This document shows, piece after piece, positions 1 through 8,714 of a stretch of 64,000 nt of DNA. Both the position numbers and the translations under genes were made by a program. Source of the stretch: Treponema sp. (GTDB lineage Bacteria; Spirochaetota; Spirochaetia; Treponematales; Treponemataceae); the NCBI GenBank assembly GCA_024693715.1, contig JAILKS010000066.1, forward strand, positions 1 to 64,000, given 5' to 3'. Below the pieces are notes generated by a model. That model searched no databases, was not told the origin of the DNA, and saw only the letters and a list, made by a program, of their open reading frames with translations. Every line of letters starts with the position of its first letter. Within the stretch, counting starts at the first letter, position 1.

Positions 1-2
1 TA

Positions 3-185
3 TTATTTATCATTTTTTTTCTTACAAAACTTGATGATTTTGTATTTTGTGATGAAATTAATTATACAGGTGCGAACCTTTCTGAAATAACCTTGCCGGT
101 TTCTTTAACGACTATAAAAAGTTATGCTATTTATGATACTAAATCCTTAATAATATTTGACAAAATTGTTAAGGTAGTACGATAA
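3..185 (+). CDS. C-terminal end of a leucine-rich-repeat (BspA-type) protein, partial
   Basis: An open frame runs from the window edge to a TAA at 183-185 without a stop (60 codons visible). The stretch reading LSEITLPVSLTTIKSYAIYD has the spacing of LRR_5 (BspA-like) repeats, whose consensus is roughly IxIPxSVTxIGxxAFxxCxxL. Such proteins are usually surface or secreted adhesion proteins. The start and any signal peptide lie outside the window. The promoter of the next gene overlaps its stop codon. The family call rests on one or two repeat units only. Confidence 0.45.
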   Translation, partial: LFIIFFLTKLDDFVFCDEINYTGANLSEITLPVSLTTIKSYAIYDTKSLIIFDKIVKVVR

Positions 186-186
186 T
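157..186 (+). promoter_or_regulatory. Sigma-70-type promoter of the first lipoprotein gene
   Basis: TTGACA at 157-162 and GATAAT at 181-186 are separated by 18 bases, ahead of the lipoprotein at 243. The paralogous lipoprotein at 5548 has the same TTGACA/GATAAT pair with a 16-base spacer. The -10 box overlaps the end of the upstream reading frame. Confidence 0.5.
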
Positions 187-242
187 TATAATTACGTTCT
201 AACTTTTTTGAGAACATAGATTTATTATATTAAGGAGTTTTT

Positions 243-722
243 ATGAAAAAACTTATTATTGCTTTGGTTGCTTTTGCAATGATTTTTGGTTTTACAGGCT
301 GTAAGAAGGATGCAGATGAGGGATGGAAGGAAACTGAACTTTATGTAAAGGATGTTGATGAGCCGGAAGATTGTAAAATCTTTTTTAGTTTGTCTAAACT
401 GAAAAATGCAGGAGAAAATATAAATGATTATTATATTATCAAGGTTGCCGTTTTGAAAAATCCTGGTTTTACAAAAATAGAAAGCTATAAATACATCAAA
501 CTTGAAACTGGTAATGTAATATCCGAAGAAAATGAAATAGTTTTACCGACAACACTTAAAGGCTTTTATGAAGACGAATTTCATGGAATAATTGATAATA
601 CTGCTATAATAGTTATACCGGATGAAGCAACAATGAAGAGATCAGAATATTCGACACATTGTTATGAATTTACTTTTGATGACGGTACAAAGCTTACAAT
701 TTATAAATCAAATTTAATGTAA
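243..722 (+). CDS. Small lipoprotein, paralogue of the one at 5548
   Basis: The 159-residue product has a lipoprotein signal peptide with a lipobox FGFTGC (Cys about residue 20) followed by KKDA, so it should be lipid-anchored in the envelope. AAGGAG lies at the right distance before the ATG. The mature part is acidic, has no domain I recognise, and ends with FDDGTKLTIY. The gene at 5548 has an almost identical signal region and a matching end (FDDGSTLTVY), with a divergent middle. The two are probably duplicates that now flank the MacAB operon. Function unknown. Confidence 0.8.
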   Translation: MKKLIIALVAFAMIFGFTGCKKDADEGWKETELYVKDVDEPEDCKIFFSLSKLKNAGENINDYYIIKVAVLKNPGFTKIESYKYIKLETGNVISEENEIVLPTTLKGFYEDEFHGIIDNTAIIVIPDEATMKRSEYSTHCYEFTFDDGTKLTIYKSNLM

Positions 723-765
723 AATTGTGTAATTGATTCATACATTTCGTTTTATAACGAATGCG

Positions 766-808
766 AAAAGCACTGTCCTTTGTATTAGAAGATAGTGCTT
801 TTTTTTTT
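766..808 (+). terminator. Intrinsic terminator after the lipoprotein gene
   Basis: AAGCACTGTC (768-777) pairs with GATAGTGCTT (791-800), with one G-U pair, and is followed by a run of T. A smaller TTCGTT/AACGAA stem lies just before it. Confidence 0.75.
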
Positions 809-866
809 ATCCGGTCGGATTAGTAACCTTCTGTTTTTTTTATATTTTTATTGATATAAAGATAAT

Positions 867-2342
867 ATGAAGATGAGAAATTTAATTTTATTAATTGCAA
901 TTCTGATTTTTAGTAACAATGCATTTACTCAGACAAAGCCTGAACAGGCTCAGCAAAAATTACCCGATGTTAAAACCTTGCTTATTTCTTATTTAGAAAA
1001 TGATTCTGAACTTAAAAATCTTTCGCTCGCTGCCCAAAAGGCGGAGCTTTCCAACAAATCTGTAATAATTGACAACGGGTTTGACATCACCCTTTCTTCA
1101 GGTTCAATTACTATCCGCGTAGCAGAGGACGGAAGTACAATCACCGCCAAACCTTCAATTAAAGCAAGTCTTCCTTCAGCTTCAAACTTAAGTGTAACCG
1201 CACAGACAAACATCAATTCTGCAAACGCTGATTCAATCATAAAGGATACTTCAATTTCTGTTGGAGTTGATATTATTTCTTCAAATGCGTTAATGAATAA
1301 AATCACGCTTTTAAAATCAAAGCGATCTGTTTTAGAAGCAAAGAGAAAGCTTGAAAAAAGAGCAGTTACTGCTGAAAAGGAATTTTATACTTCGTTAAAA
1401 TCAATCCTTTCTTCTATAAGCACAATCATTTCAAAAAAGGAAACCCTCTATACAGATACACTTGATTTTGAAGCAAAAAAGATTCAGGGCTATTCAAAAT
1501 CATCATCAACTTATCGTCAGGCAGAACTCAAGGTGATTTCGGATGAACATGATGTAGAAAGCGCAATACATTCTTTTATTTATGACTGCACCGTGTTTTA
1601 TAAAAAATGCGGTTATGATATTCAGATTGATGAAAATGCAGAGTTTATGATTTTTGTTCCTTCCGGAATAGATGAGGTTGAACCAAAGGATGTTAAAAAA
1701 ATTGATAAGGAATTATATTCAGAAATAGAAAGCGCAGGCTGGACGAATACAATTAATTCAATGGAACGAAATGCAAAAAAGAATTACAGTTTAAGTGCCA
1801 ATGCGGGCTACACCTTCGATAACTCTTCTACAAAAAGTAATTCTCTTGATGCAGGATTAAGCGGAACAATCGGTGGAGTAACATTAGGTGCCGGTATGAG
1901 TATTCCTGCCGGTAATAATAATTCACAAAGCGCACCATCCTTTACTTTGAGTGCAGCTGTAAATCCGAATGCCTTCAGAAAAAATAATATTACAAAACAG
2001 CAGAATGAACTTACAGAAAAGCAGGAGCTTCTGGCGATCGAAGCAGCCCTTTCTGATTATGAAACAAAAATTGTAGAGCTTGAGCAGAAATTAAAATCAC
2101 TCAATTGGGAAAAGGAATCAATAGAAAAAAATATCACCATGTACGAAGATCTGGAAAAGGATATGTCTAAATTGTACAAGCAGGGTTACGTAAATAAAAA
2201 TGATTATAATGCAGCAAAGAACAGCTTGAACAGCAGCATCATCAAAAAAATAATGAACAGAATTGATTTTATTATTTATAATGATGATGTGGCATTAAAT
2301 TTTGTAAGCGAAAAATTTGAGGTTGGAAATGAAAAAAAATAA
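867..2342 (+). CDS. TolC-like outer membrane efflux protein
   Basis: The 491-residue protein starts with a signal peptide (MRNLILLIAILIF...AFTQ) and then shows long amphipathic helices rich in K/E/L, interrupted by an alternating polar region (about residues 300-365) typical of beta strands. This matches the outer membrane factor family. It is the first gene of an efflux operon with a membrane-fusion protein and MacB-type ABC genes, so it should form the outer-membrane channel. A GATAAT box at 861-866 sits so close that the internal ATG at 873 (Met3) is the likelier, leaderless start. It overlaps the next gene by 14 bases. The family call relies partly on context, since these proteins diverge fast. 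Confidence 0.75.
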   Translation: MKMRNLILLIAILIFSNNAFTQTKPEQAQQKLPDVKTLLISYLENDSELKNLSLAAQKAELSNKSVIIDNGFDITLSSGSITIRVAEDGSTITAKPSIKASLPSASNLSVTAQTNINSANADSIIKDTSISVGVDIISSNALMNKITLLKSKRSVLEAKRKLEKRAVTAEKEFYTSLKSILSSISTIISKKETLYTDTLDFEAKKIQGYSKSSSTYRQAELKVISDEHDVESAIHSFIYDCTVFYKKCGYDIQIDENAEFMIFVPSGIDEVEPKDVKKIDKELYSEIESAGWTNTINSMERNAKKNYSLSANAGYTFDNSSTKSNSLDAGLSGTIGGVTLGAGMSIPAGNNNSQSAPSFTLSAAVNPNAFRKNNITKQQNELTEKQELLAIEAALSDYETKIVELEQKLKSLNWEKESIEKNITMYEDLEKDMSKLYKQGYVNKNDYNAAKNSLNSSIIKKIMNRIDFIIYNDDVALNFVSEKFEVGNEKK

Positions 2343-3393
2343 AAAGCTAAAGATAATTATTATTTGTGTATCAGTTTTAGTTGTCATTGTTCTGGGACTT
2401 GTAATTTTACGAAAGATTTTAGGTTCAAAATCGAATGAAAAGGTTTTTTATACTGCAAATCTTGAGACTTATGAAAATGTAGTTGAAATTTCAGGAACAG
2501 TTGCGGCGGCTCAGGAACAGACTTTGCAGGCTTTGAGTGCGGGAACGGTAACCGGTGTTTATGTAAAAGCAGGCGATAAAGTTAAAAAGGGTGATATCAT
2601 CCTCAAGCTTGATGATTCGGAACAGATTTATAATCTTGAAAAGCATGATTACAACATGGCAACAAAACGTCTTACCGCTTCTGCCCGTGAATTAAAGCTT
2701 ATGCAGACAGAGCGTAATTCAATCTTACAAAAGGTTAACGATCGTAAGGTTATAGCCACATTCGACGGAGTTATTGCGGATTTAAATGTTGCAGTTGGAG
2801 ATTCGCTTGAAGCAAAGGATAAAATCGGAACTCTTGTAAATACAGATTATCTTACAGCTGAAGTTGAAGTTACAGAAACTGATGTTTCAAAGCTTTCGGT
2901 TGGTCAGAAGGTAATATTCAAATTTCCGGCTTATACAAAGAGCACGGTAGAAGGTTATGTTACAGGCTGGCCTGCAATCGGTTCTGTTATTTCACGCGGT
3001 GCAACTGTAGTAAATGTAAATCTTAGAATAGATGATTATCCGAGTGAGATTTTGCCTTATTACTCTTTTACCGGAAAGATTGAAATAAGCCCGACTGAAT
3101 CTTATGTTGTAGTTTCACGCTATGCTATCGGTTATGAAAATAAAGAGCCTTATGTTGTTCTTGCGAAGGGTGAAGAAAAAAGATCCGTAAAGGTTGAGCC
3201 TTATGGAAAGGAATATGTAAAGGTTCTTGAAGGTCTTAGCGGTGGTGAAGTTTTACTGCAGCAAAGTAAACCAAAAACTTCTGGACAGAACAGAAATAGA
3301 AACGGGATGCCTTCTGGTGGTAATCGGGGTGCCGGAACTCCTCCTTCAGGTGGATTTGGCGGTGGAATGCCTGGTGGAGCAGGTCCAAGATAA
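2329..3393 (+). CDS. macA: MacA-like periplasmic adaptor (membrane fusion protein) of an ABC efflux pump
   Basis: The product bridges the MacB-type transporter and the TolC-like channel. It has one N-terminal membrane segment (about residues 7-27), a biotinyl-lipoyl half-motif (VTGVYVKAGDKVKKGDIILK), a short helical hairpin, a second lipoyl half (IATFDGVIADLNVAVGDSL) and beta-barrel domains. I place the start at the ATG at 2329, preceded by GAGG, rather than the TTG four codons upstream. The last 30 or so residues are an unusual Gly/Pro/Asn/Arg-rich tail (SGGFGGGMPGGAG). The exported substrate cannot be told from sequence. Confidence 0.85.
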   Translation: MKKNKKLKIIIICVSVLVVIVLGLVILRKILGSKSNEKVFYTANLETYENVVEISGTVAAAQEQTLQALSAGTVTGVYVKAGDKVKKGDIILKLDDSEQIYNLEKHDYNMATKRLTASARELKLMQTERNSILQKVNDRKVIATFDGVIADLNVAVGDSLEAKDKIGTLVNTDYLTAEVEVTETDVSKLSVGQKVIFKFPAYTKSTVEGYVTGWPAIGSVISRGATVVNVNLRIDDYPSEILPYYSFTGKIEISPTESYVVVSRYAIGYENKEPYVVLAKGEEKRSVKVEPYGKEYVKVLEGLSGGEVLLQQSKPKTSGQNRNRNGMPSGGNRGAGTPPSGGFGGGMPGGAGPR

Positions 3394-3404
3394 GGCAGGC
3401 TTTT

Positions 3405-4100
3405 ATGGAAAATGTAGTTAGTCTGATTAATGTCGTAAAAACCTATGTGATGGGCGATAATGAAGTTCGTGCTTTACGTGGCGTAAGCTTTGACATTAAG
3501 CAGGGTGAATTTGTTTCTATCATGGGACCTTCGGGCTCCGGAAAATCAACCTGTATGAATATGATTGGCTGTCTCGACCGTCCAACTTCCGGTACTGTAA
3601 AAATAAATGGTCGTGAAACTGCAAAAATGAATGAAAAAGAGCTTTCTGTTCTTCGTAATCAGACTATTGGTTTTGTATTCCAGCAGTATCATCTTATTCC
3701 TTCGATGGATGTTCTTGAAAACGTAATGCTTCCATTGAAATATCAGAAGGTTGATAAAAATCTCCGGATTGAAAGAGCAAAAAAAGTGCTTGAAGAAGTA
3801 GGACTTAGTGAGCGTATGCATCATAAGCCGCATGAGCTTTCGGGTGGACAAAAACAAAGAGTTGCAATTGCACGTGCGATGATAACTCATCCAAAAATTT
3901 TACTTGCCGATGAACCGACAGGAGCGCTTGATTCAGAAACAGGAAAACAGGTTATGCAGATGTTCAGAAAAATCAATTCAGAACAGAATACAACCGTAAT
4001 CATCGTAACACACGACCCGGGTATCGGACAGGCAGCTCAACGATGCATAAAGATTTTAGACGGTCAGCTTGTAGATGAGCCAAAGAAAACAAAGAGGTAA
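3405..4100 (+). CDS. macB: MacB/LolD-type ABC transporter ATP-binding protein
   Basis: The 231-residue ATPase has a Walker A GPSGSGKST (residues 41-49), a Q-loop in FVFQQYHLIP, the signature LSGGQKQR, a Walker B ILLADEPTGALD and the switch His in VIIVTHD. This is the LolD/MacB subfamily that works with FtsX-type permeases to drive efflux or lipoprotein release. It lies between the adaptor and the permease, so efflux is more likely. In E. coli the ATPase and permease are one MacB chain; here they are separate genes five bases apart. Confidence 0.93.
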   Translation: MENVVSLINVVKTYVMGDNEVRALRGVSFDIKQGEFVSIMGPSGSGKSTCMNMIGCLDRPTSGTVKINGRETAKMNEKELSVLRNQTIGFVFQQYHLIPSMDVLENVMLPLKYQKVDKNLRIERAKKVLEEVGLSERMHHKPHELSGGQKQRVAIARAMITHPKILLADEPTGALDSETGKQVMQMFRKINSEQNTTVIIVTHDPGIGQAAQRCIKILDGQLVDEPKKTKR

Positions 4101-4105
4101 GGGTT

Positions 4106-5293
4106 ATGCTTGAAGATTTTATCAACGCTTTTAAAAATTTTAAGAGTAATAAAACAAGGACTTTTCTTTCTCTGCTTGGCGTTATTATCGGTGTTGCTTC
4201 TGTAATTGTAATCACAAGTCTTGGAAGCAGTTCGACAAAACAGATTGAAGATACCTTTGGAACCGCCGGCCTTGATGTTGTAAATGTCAGCACAGGATTT
4301 ATGAGCAGAAAGGGAAGTTCTTCTTCTGTTAGCTTTGATGAAAATGCAAGAACTGAATTATTTGATAATATCAAAAACATAAAAAAAATCTGGTATAAAA
4401 ACACTTTGAACGCAACCATGAGCTACGGCGAAACATCATCATCTGTAAATTGCAGTGCCGTAGAAACAGGTTATCTTGAAATGTATAATCTTGAGCTTGA
4501 AAACGGCGTGTTCTTTAATGTAACTGATAATGAAGAAGGACTTCAAAAAATAATACTCAGCCATGATACCGCCGAAAGTTATTTTCCTGCCGGCGATGCA
4601 GTTGGAAAGAATGTACTTTTAGTTGCAAGTAAAGTAACCTTTAATTTTGAAGTAATCGGCGTTTTGAAAGAACAGTCAACCGGAATGGAAAACGGAGCCG
4701 CTTTTATTCCATATGGATTTTATTCAAAAAAAATCAAGCCGAATCCTCCCGCTTCAAACGTGATGGTTCAGGCAACTTCAAGTGATGCGGCGATTAATCT
4801 TGTTACGGATATAAAAAATTATTATACAAATAAAACTGGCTCTGAATATTCGGTAAACGTCATGGGCATGCAGACAATGATAGATCAGATGAATGAAATT
4901 ACTGGTACAATGAGTATTCTTTTGAGCGCAATTGCTACTATCTCTCTTTTAGTCGGCGGAATCGGAATTATGAACATCATGATTGTAACAGTAACTGAAC
5001 GCCGCGGAGAAATCGGAATAAGAAAAGCACTTGGAGCAAGCCCTGCGGCAATAAGACAGCAGTTTTTGATTGAATCTGCAAGCATCACACTTCTTGGCGG
5101 AATCATGGGAATTATAGCTGGAATTGTAGTGAGCCTTGCCGTTGAATATGTTCAGTCAAATGCATTTATTATTAATACGGGTGCATGTATCGTAACTTTT
5201 GTTTTTTCTGTTTTTGTAGGAATTTTTTTCGGTTTAAATCCTGCCAGCCGTGCTGCAAAGTTAGATCCAGTAATTGCATTAAGCGGAGAGTAA
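4106..5293 (+). CDS. MacB-type ABC transporter permease (FtsX domain)
   Basis: The 395-residue protein has one N-terminal membrane helix within the conserved KTRTFLSLLGVIIGVASVI segment, a long extracytoplasmic MacB_PCD domain (about 45-245), and three C-terminal helices of the FtsX domain carrying the family motif RRGEIGIRKALGASPAAI. It forms the membrane part of the mechanotransmission-type ABC pump with the preceding ATPase and adaptor. GAGG precedes its start. It closes the operon; the tRNA-Ala gene follows. Confidence 0.9.
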   Translation: MLEDFINAFKNFKSNKTRTFLSLLGVIIGVASVIVITSLGSSSTKQIEDTFGTAGLDVVNVSTGFMSRKGSSSSVSFDENARTELFDNIKNIKKIWYKNTLNATMSYGETSSSVNCSAVETGYLEMYNLELENGVFFNVTDNEEGLQKIILSHDTAESYFPAGDAVGKNVLLVASKVTFNFEVIGVLKEQSTGMENGAAFIPYGFYSKKIKPNPPASNVMVQATSSDAAINLVTDIKNYYTNKTGSEYSVNVMGMQTMIDQMNEITGTMSILLSAIATISLLVGGIGIMNIMIVTVTERRGEIGIRKALGASPAAIRQQFLIESASITLLGGIMGIIAGIVVSLAVEYVQSNAFIINTGACIVTFVFSVFVGIFFGLNPASRAAKLDPVIALSGE

Positions 5294-5346
5294 AAGATTT
5301 CAGTTTATATTTTGATTACCTTTAATCTGTTTGTTTCTAAGTGCTA

Positions 5347-5375
5347 TTGAAAAAAAAATAAAAAATTGTAATAAT
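5347..5375 (+). promoter_or_regulatory. Promoter of tRNA-Ala
   Basis: TTGAAA (5347-5352) and AATAAT (5370-5375) are separated by 17 bases, with the mature tRNA 5' end about 10 bases downstream. Confidence 0.6.
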
Positions 5376-5385
5376 GTTTACGAAT

Positions 5386-5459
5386 GGGGAATTAGCTCAG
5401 TTGGCTAGAGCATCGGCTTTGCAAGCCGAGGGTCAGGGGTTCAAGCCCCCTATTCTCCA
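5386..5459 (+). tRNA. tRNA-Ala (UGC)
   Basis: A 74-nt cloverleaf: acceptor GGGGAAT pairs with ATTCTCC, the anticodon arm is TCGGC-TTTGCAA-GCCGA with anticodon TGC, and the T arm is AGGGG-TTCAAGC-CCCCT. The discriminator is A and the 3' CCA is not encoded. It stands alone, not in an rRNA operon. Confidence 0.96.
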
Positions 5460-5467
5460 TGTTTTTC

Positions 5468-5495
5468 TTGACAAATATCTAATCTGAGTGATAAT
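5468..5495 (+). promoter_or_regulatory. Promoter of the second lipoprotein gene
   Basis: A perfect TTGACA (5468-5473) and GATAAT (5490-5495), 16 bases apart, leave a leader of roughly 50 nt before the ATG at 5548. Confidence 0.65.
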
Positions 5496-5547
5496 TGAGT
5501 TTGTAGTTTCATATGAAATTATAAACTTTTTTTTTACAGGAGAATTT

Positions 5548-6066
5548 ATGAAAAAATTTATTATTGGTTTATTAACTTTAGTTATGGTGTTTGGTTTCGC
5601 AGGATGTAAAAAGGATGCAGAAGAAGATAAATGGATTGATACAGAGGTTTATTTCATTTATGAAGAATATGAAAATGATAAATGGGCATATATCGGTTTA
5701 TCTTTCACAAAACCTTCAGAAGGTGTTTATTATGACAGATGTCCATGTTTTATAAAAAAGGATTCTGGTATTACAAAATGTACACAAATGGAATATTTTG
5801 AATATGAAAATGGAGCTTTTAAAGATGGAGAGCTGGCTCCTGACAGTTATTTATTTGAATTTGAAGAAACAACAATTGAGTCTCTTACATATAATTTTCC
5901 TGATTTTTTAAAACTTGAAGGTTATTTAATAATTTGCAAAGGTGGTTTACCAGGACCGGATTACTCGTTGACTGTTCCCGAAGAGATTATTGCAAAGGAA
6001 ATCTGGACGTTTGACGATGGTTCAACGTTGACTGTTTATCAGGGATTAGATAGTCTGAATTATTAA
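5548..6066 (+). CDS. Small lipoprotein, paralogue of the one at 243
   Basis: I take the ATG at 5548 as start because AGGAG precedes it and a lipoprotein signal peptide begins there (lipobox FGFAGC, then KKDA). An in-frame start 60 bases upstream has neither. The 172-residue product matches the gene at 243 in its signal peptide and in the terminal FDDGSTLTVY, but the middle has diverged and includes a short PCF/Cys stretch. No known domain is visible. It has its own strong promoter. Confidence 0.8.
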   Translation: MKKFIIGLLTLVMVFGFAGCKKDAEEDKWIDTEVYFIYEEYENDKWAYIGLSFTKPSEGVYYDRCPCFIKKDSGITKCTQMEYFEYENGAFKDGELAPDSYLFEFEETTIESLTYNFPDFLKLEGYLIICKGGLPGPDYSLTVPEEIIAKEIWTFDDGSTLTVYQGLDSLNY

Positions 6067-6202
6067 TTCTAATCGTTTATATTTTTAATGTCTCGTTGTA
6101 AAAATCTGCTTTTTTCGCTATATTGTACTTATAAATAAAAAATGATGCTATATTAGTCGAAACTAACAAAATAAAAAGATTTTTATTCACAGGAGAATAC
6201 AT

Positions 6203-7867
6203 ATGGCAGAAGCAATGCATGCATTGGAAAAGAACCCTAAATGGCAGGGTCGTCGTGGTCCGGTTGTTCTTGTAATTATGGACGGCGTTGGATATGGAAA
6301 ATATGAAGAAGGTGACGCAGTAAAAGCAAGCCGCATGAAGTATCTTGACTGGTTTACTGCAAACTGCCCTCACACAAAGCTTAAGGCTCACGGAACTGCA
6401 GTAGGTCTTCCAAGTGATGATGATATGGGTAACTCAGAAGTTGGTCACAATGCTATGGGTTGCGGTCGTGTTTTTGCTCAGGGTGCAAAGCTTGTTGGAG
6501 AAAGTATTGCTAACGGTTCAATGTTCGCTGCAGATACATGGAAAAAACTCGTAAAAAACGTAAACGATAAAAATTCAACACTTCATTTTATTGGTCTTGT
6601 TTCTGACGGAAACGTTCATTCACACATTGATCACCTTAAAGCAATGATTACTCAGGCTTCTAAGGATGGAGTTAAAAAACTTCGTGTACACGCACTCTTA
6701 GACGGACGTGACGTAGATCCTACATCTGCCTTGAACTATATTACTCCACTCGAAGAATTCCTTGCTGGCTTTGCCGGAGTTGACTATCAGATTGCTTCTG
6801 GTGGTGGACGTATGTATATGACTATGGACCGCTACAATGCAGACTGGAGCATGGTAGAACGCGGATGGAAAGCTCACGTACTTGGTGAAGGCCGCAAGTT
6901 TGAATCTGCAACAAAAGCAATTGAAACTTATCGTGCAGAAGTTCCAGGACTTCTTGACCAGGATATGCATGAGTTCGTAATAGAAAAAGACGGAAAGCCA
7001 GTTGGAACAATCGAAGACGGTGACTCTGTTATCTACTTCAACTTCCGCGGGGATCGTGCTTTGGAAATGACACGCGCATTCGAAACACCAAAGGGTGGAG
7101 ATCTTCCATTTGACCGTGTTCGCGTTCCTTCTGTTGAATATGCCGGAATGATGGAATACGACGGAGACGCACATGTTCCAGCCCAGTACCTTGTAAACCC
7201 ACCAAGCATCGACCGCACAATGGGTGAATATCTTACAAAAACTGGTGTAAAGCTTTTAGCAATTTCTGAAACACAGAAGTACGGACACGTAACATACTTC
7301 TTCAACGGAAACAAGCAGGGTAAGTTTGACGAAAAACTCGAAGATTATATCGAAGTTCCATCAGACGTAGTTCCATTCGAACAGCGCCCATGGATGAAGT
7401 GTGCAGAAATTACAGACAAAGTAATCGAAGCAATCAAGAGCGGTAAATATGACCACATCCGTTTGAACTTCCCTAATGGTGATATGGTAGGACACACTGG
7501 TGTATTCAATGCAGTTGTTTGTTCTATGGAAGGAATGGATTTGCAGCTTGGACGCCTTAAGGCAGCAATCGATGAAGCAGGCGGTATCCTCTGTCTTACA
7601 GCAGACCACGGAAACTCAGACGACATGTACGAACACGCAAAGGATGGCAGCGTAAAGAAAGATGCAGATGGCGAACCAAAGGCAAAAACATCTCACTCGC
7701 TCAACCCAGTTCCTGGAATCATCTACGACCCTGAATACAAAGGCGAATATGACAATACAAAATTAAACGAAGGACTTGGAATCAGCTCATGGCCTTCAAC
7801 ATTGATGACACTCATGGGTTATGTTCCTCCAGCAGATTACGACAAGAGCATTATCAACCTTAAATAA
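6203..7867 (+). CDS. gpmI: 2,3-bisphosphoglycerate-independent phosphoglycerate mutase
   Basis: Interconverts 3- and 2-phosphoglycerate in glycolysis, using a phosphoserine and two Mn2+. Seen: the metal-binding MDGVGYG near the N-terminus, the catalytic Ser in GNSEVGHNAMGCGR, LLDGRDVDP, GRMYMTMDR, FRGDRA, NFPNGDMVGHTG and the metal-binding TADHGNSDD. The length (554) is typical of the spirochete/clostridial type. AGGAG precedes the ATG. It stands alone between a lipoprotein and the DUF3791 cassette. It uses more C-ending codons than its neighbours, as expected for a highly expressed glycolytic gene. Confidence 0.97.
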   Translation: MAEAMHALEKNPKWQGRRGPVVLVIMDGVGYGKYEEGDAVKASRMKYLDWFTANCPHTKLKAHGTAVGLPSDDDMGNSEVGHNAMGCGRVFAQGAKLVGESIANGSMFAADTWKKLVKNVNDKNSTLHFIGLVSDGNVHSHIDHLKAMITQASKDGVKKLRVHALLDGRDVDPTSALNYITPLEEFLAGFAGVDYQIASGGGRMYMTMDRYNADWSMVERGWKAHVLGEGRKFESATKAIETYRAEVPGLLDQDMHEFVIEKDGKPVGTIEDGDSVIYFNFRGDRALEMTRAFETPKGGDLPFDRVRVPSVEYAGMMEYDGDAHVPAQYLVNPPSIDRTMGEYLTKTGVKLLAISETQKYGHVTYFFNGNKQGKFDEKLEDYIEVPSDVVPFEQRPWMKCAEITDKVIEAIKSGKYDHIRLNFPNGDMVGHTGVFNAVVCSMEGMDLQLGRLKAAIDEAGGILCLTADHGNSDDMYEHAKDGSVKKDADGEPKAKTSHSLNPVPGIIYDPEYKGEYDNTKLNEGLGISSWPSTLMTLMGYVPPADYDKSIINLK

Positions 7868-7921
7868 TCAAAACGTGCGGTAATCTGTATCGTATGATAT
7901 AATATCTGTGAGGAATAACCA

Positions 7922-8140
7922 ATGAGCGAAGCTGAACAGATTTTATTTATGCAGATTCGTATTTTACGCATGGTCTCGGAAAAGTGTGGGCTTAGTCTGA
8001 AGCAGGCTGCCCGGCTTTTCGATACATATAATGTTTTGCAATTTATTCGCGAAGGTTTTGGAATTTTTCATGTAGAAGGTGATGAAGCAGTTTTTGAAGA
8101 AGTTAGAGGATATTTAAAAGCCAAAGGAGCAACATTATGA
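7922..8140 (+). CDS. DUF3791-family small protein, first gene of a putative ADP-ribosyltransferase cassette
   Basis: A 72-residue, mostly helical protein. The pattern of a leading helix, then LSLKQAARLFDTYNVLQFIREGF, HVEGDEAVFEEVRGYL fits DUF3791, a small family usually found beside DUF3990 genes. GAGG precedes the start and a TATAAT box lies at 7898-7903. Its end overlaps the start of the next gene by four bases (ATGA-type overlap), implying translational coupling. By analogy with toxin-antitoxin layouts it could be a regulator or antitoxin; this is inference. Confidence 0.75.
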   Translation: MSEAEQILFMQIRILRMVSEKCGLSLKQAARLFDTYNVLQFIREGFGIFHVEGDEAVFEEVRGYLKAKGATL

Positions 8141-8712
8141 AACAACTTGAAAAAGGTATGGTGTTGTATCATGGAAGTTTTTGCATCGTTGAAAATCCTG
8201 ACTTAAAAAAATGTGCTGCGTTTAAAGATTTTGGGCGTGGATTTTATCTTACAACTTCAAAAGAACAGGCAAAATCTTTCGCAAAAATCTCTACAACAAA
8301 GGCCAAATCCAGAGGGGATGTTCCTGCTAGCGAAAAATCCGGGTATATTTCAGCTTTCAAAGTTACAGATATTGATGAATTAAACGTATTTACTTTTCAG
8401 AATGCAGGTGTTGACTGGCTTCATTGTGTTGTTTCGCATAGAAAAGAGGGAACTTTCCCGGATGTTCATAAAAAAATGCAGGATTATGATGTTGTTTCAG
8501 GTAAGATTGCTAATAATGATACCAATACTACGATTGTTGCATATATGGGAAATGTATTTGGTCCTATAGGAAGCGAAAAGGCAGATGAAATGTGTATAAG
8601 TCTTTTGTTACCGGAACGTCTTGAAGATCAGTTTTGTTTCAGAACCCAAAGAGCAATTTCTAAACTTGAGTTTTTAAAAAGTGAAAAGGTTTCGCTGGAT
8701 AAAGAGAGGTAA
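8137..8712 (+). CDS. DUF3990 protein, probable ADP-ribosyltransferase-fold enzyme
   Basis: The 191-residue protein begins with LYHGS (His12) and continues to FGRGFYLTTS (Tyr37), the first two elements of the H-Y-E type ADP-ribosyltransferase core as seen in DUF3990. The C-terminal QFCFRTQRAISKLEFL (about 165-180) is the conserved DUF3990 end, where the third active-site strand would lie; a catalytic Glu is not obvious there, as Gln165 follows Asp164. There is no signal peptide, so the target would be cytosolic. It is flanked by DUF3791 and a 70-residue partner. ADP-ribosylating activity is inferred, not shown. Confidence 0.75.
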   Translation: MKQLEKGMVLYHGSFCIVENPDLKKCAAFKDFGRGFYLTTSKEQAKSFAKISTTKAKSRGDVPASEKSGYISAFKVTDIDELNVFTFQNAGVDWLHCVVSHRKEGTFPDVHKKMQDYDVVSGKIANNDTNTTIVAYMGNVFGPIGSEKADEMCISLLLPERLEDQFCFRTQRAISKLEFLKSEKVSLDKER

Positions 8713-8714
8713 TT

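Noticed and set aside
3546-3890. Minus-strand open frame inside the MacB ATPase gene
   Set aside because: It is opposite a well-conserved ABC ATPase and has no ribosome-binding site.
5294-5385. Start of an rRNA operon at tRNA-Ala
   Set aside because: No 16S or 23S sequence flanks the tRNA; a lipoprotein gene follows.
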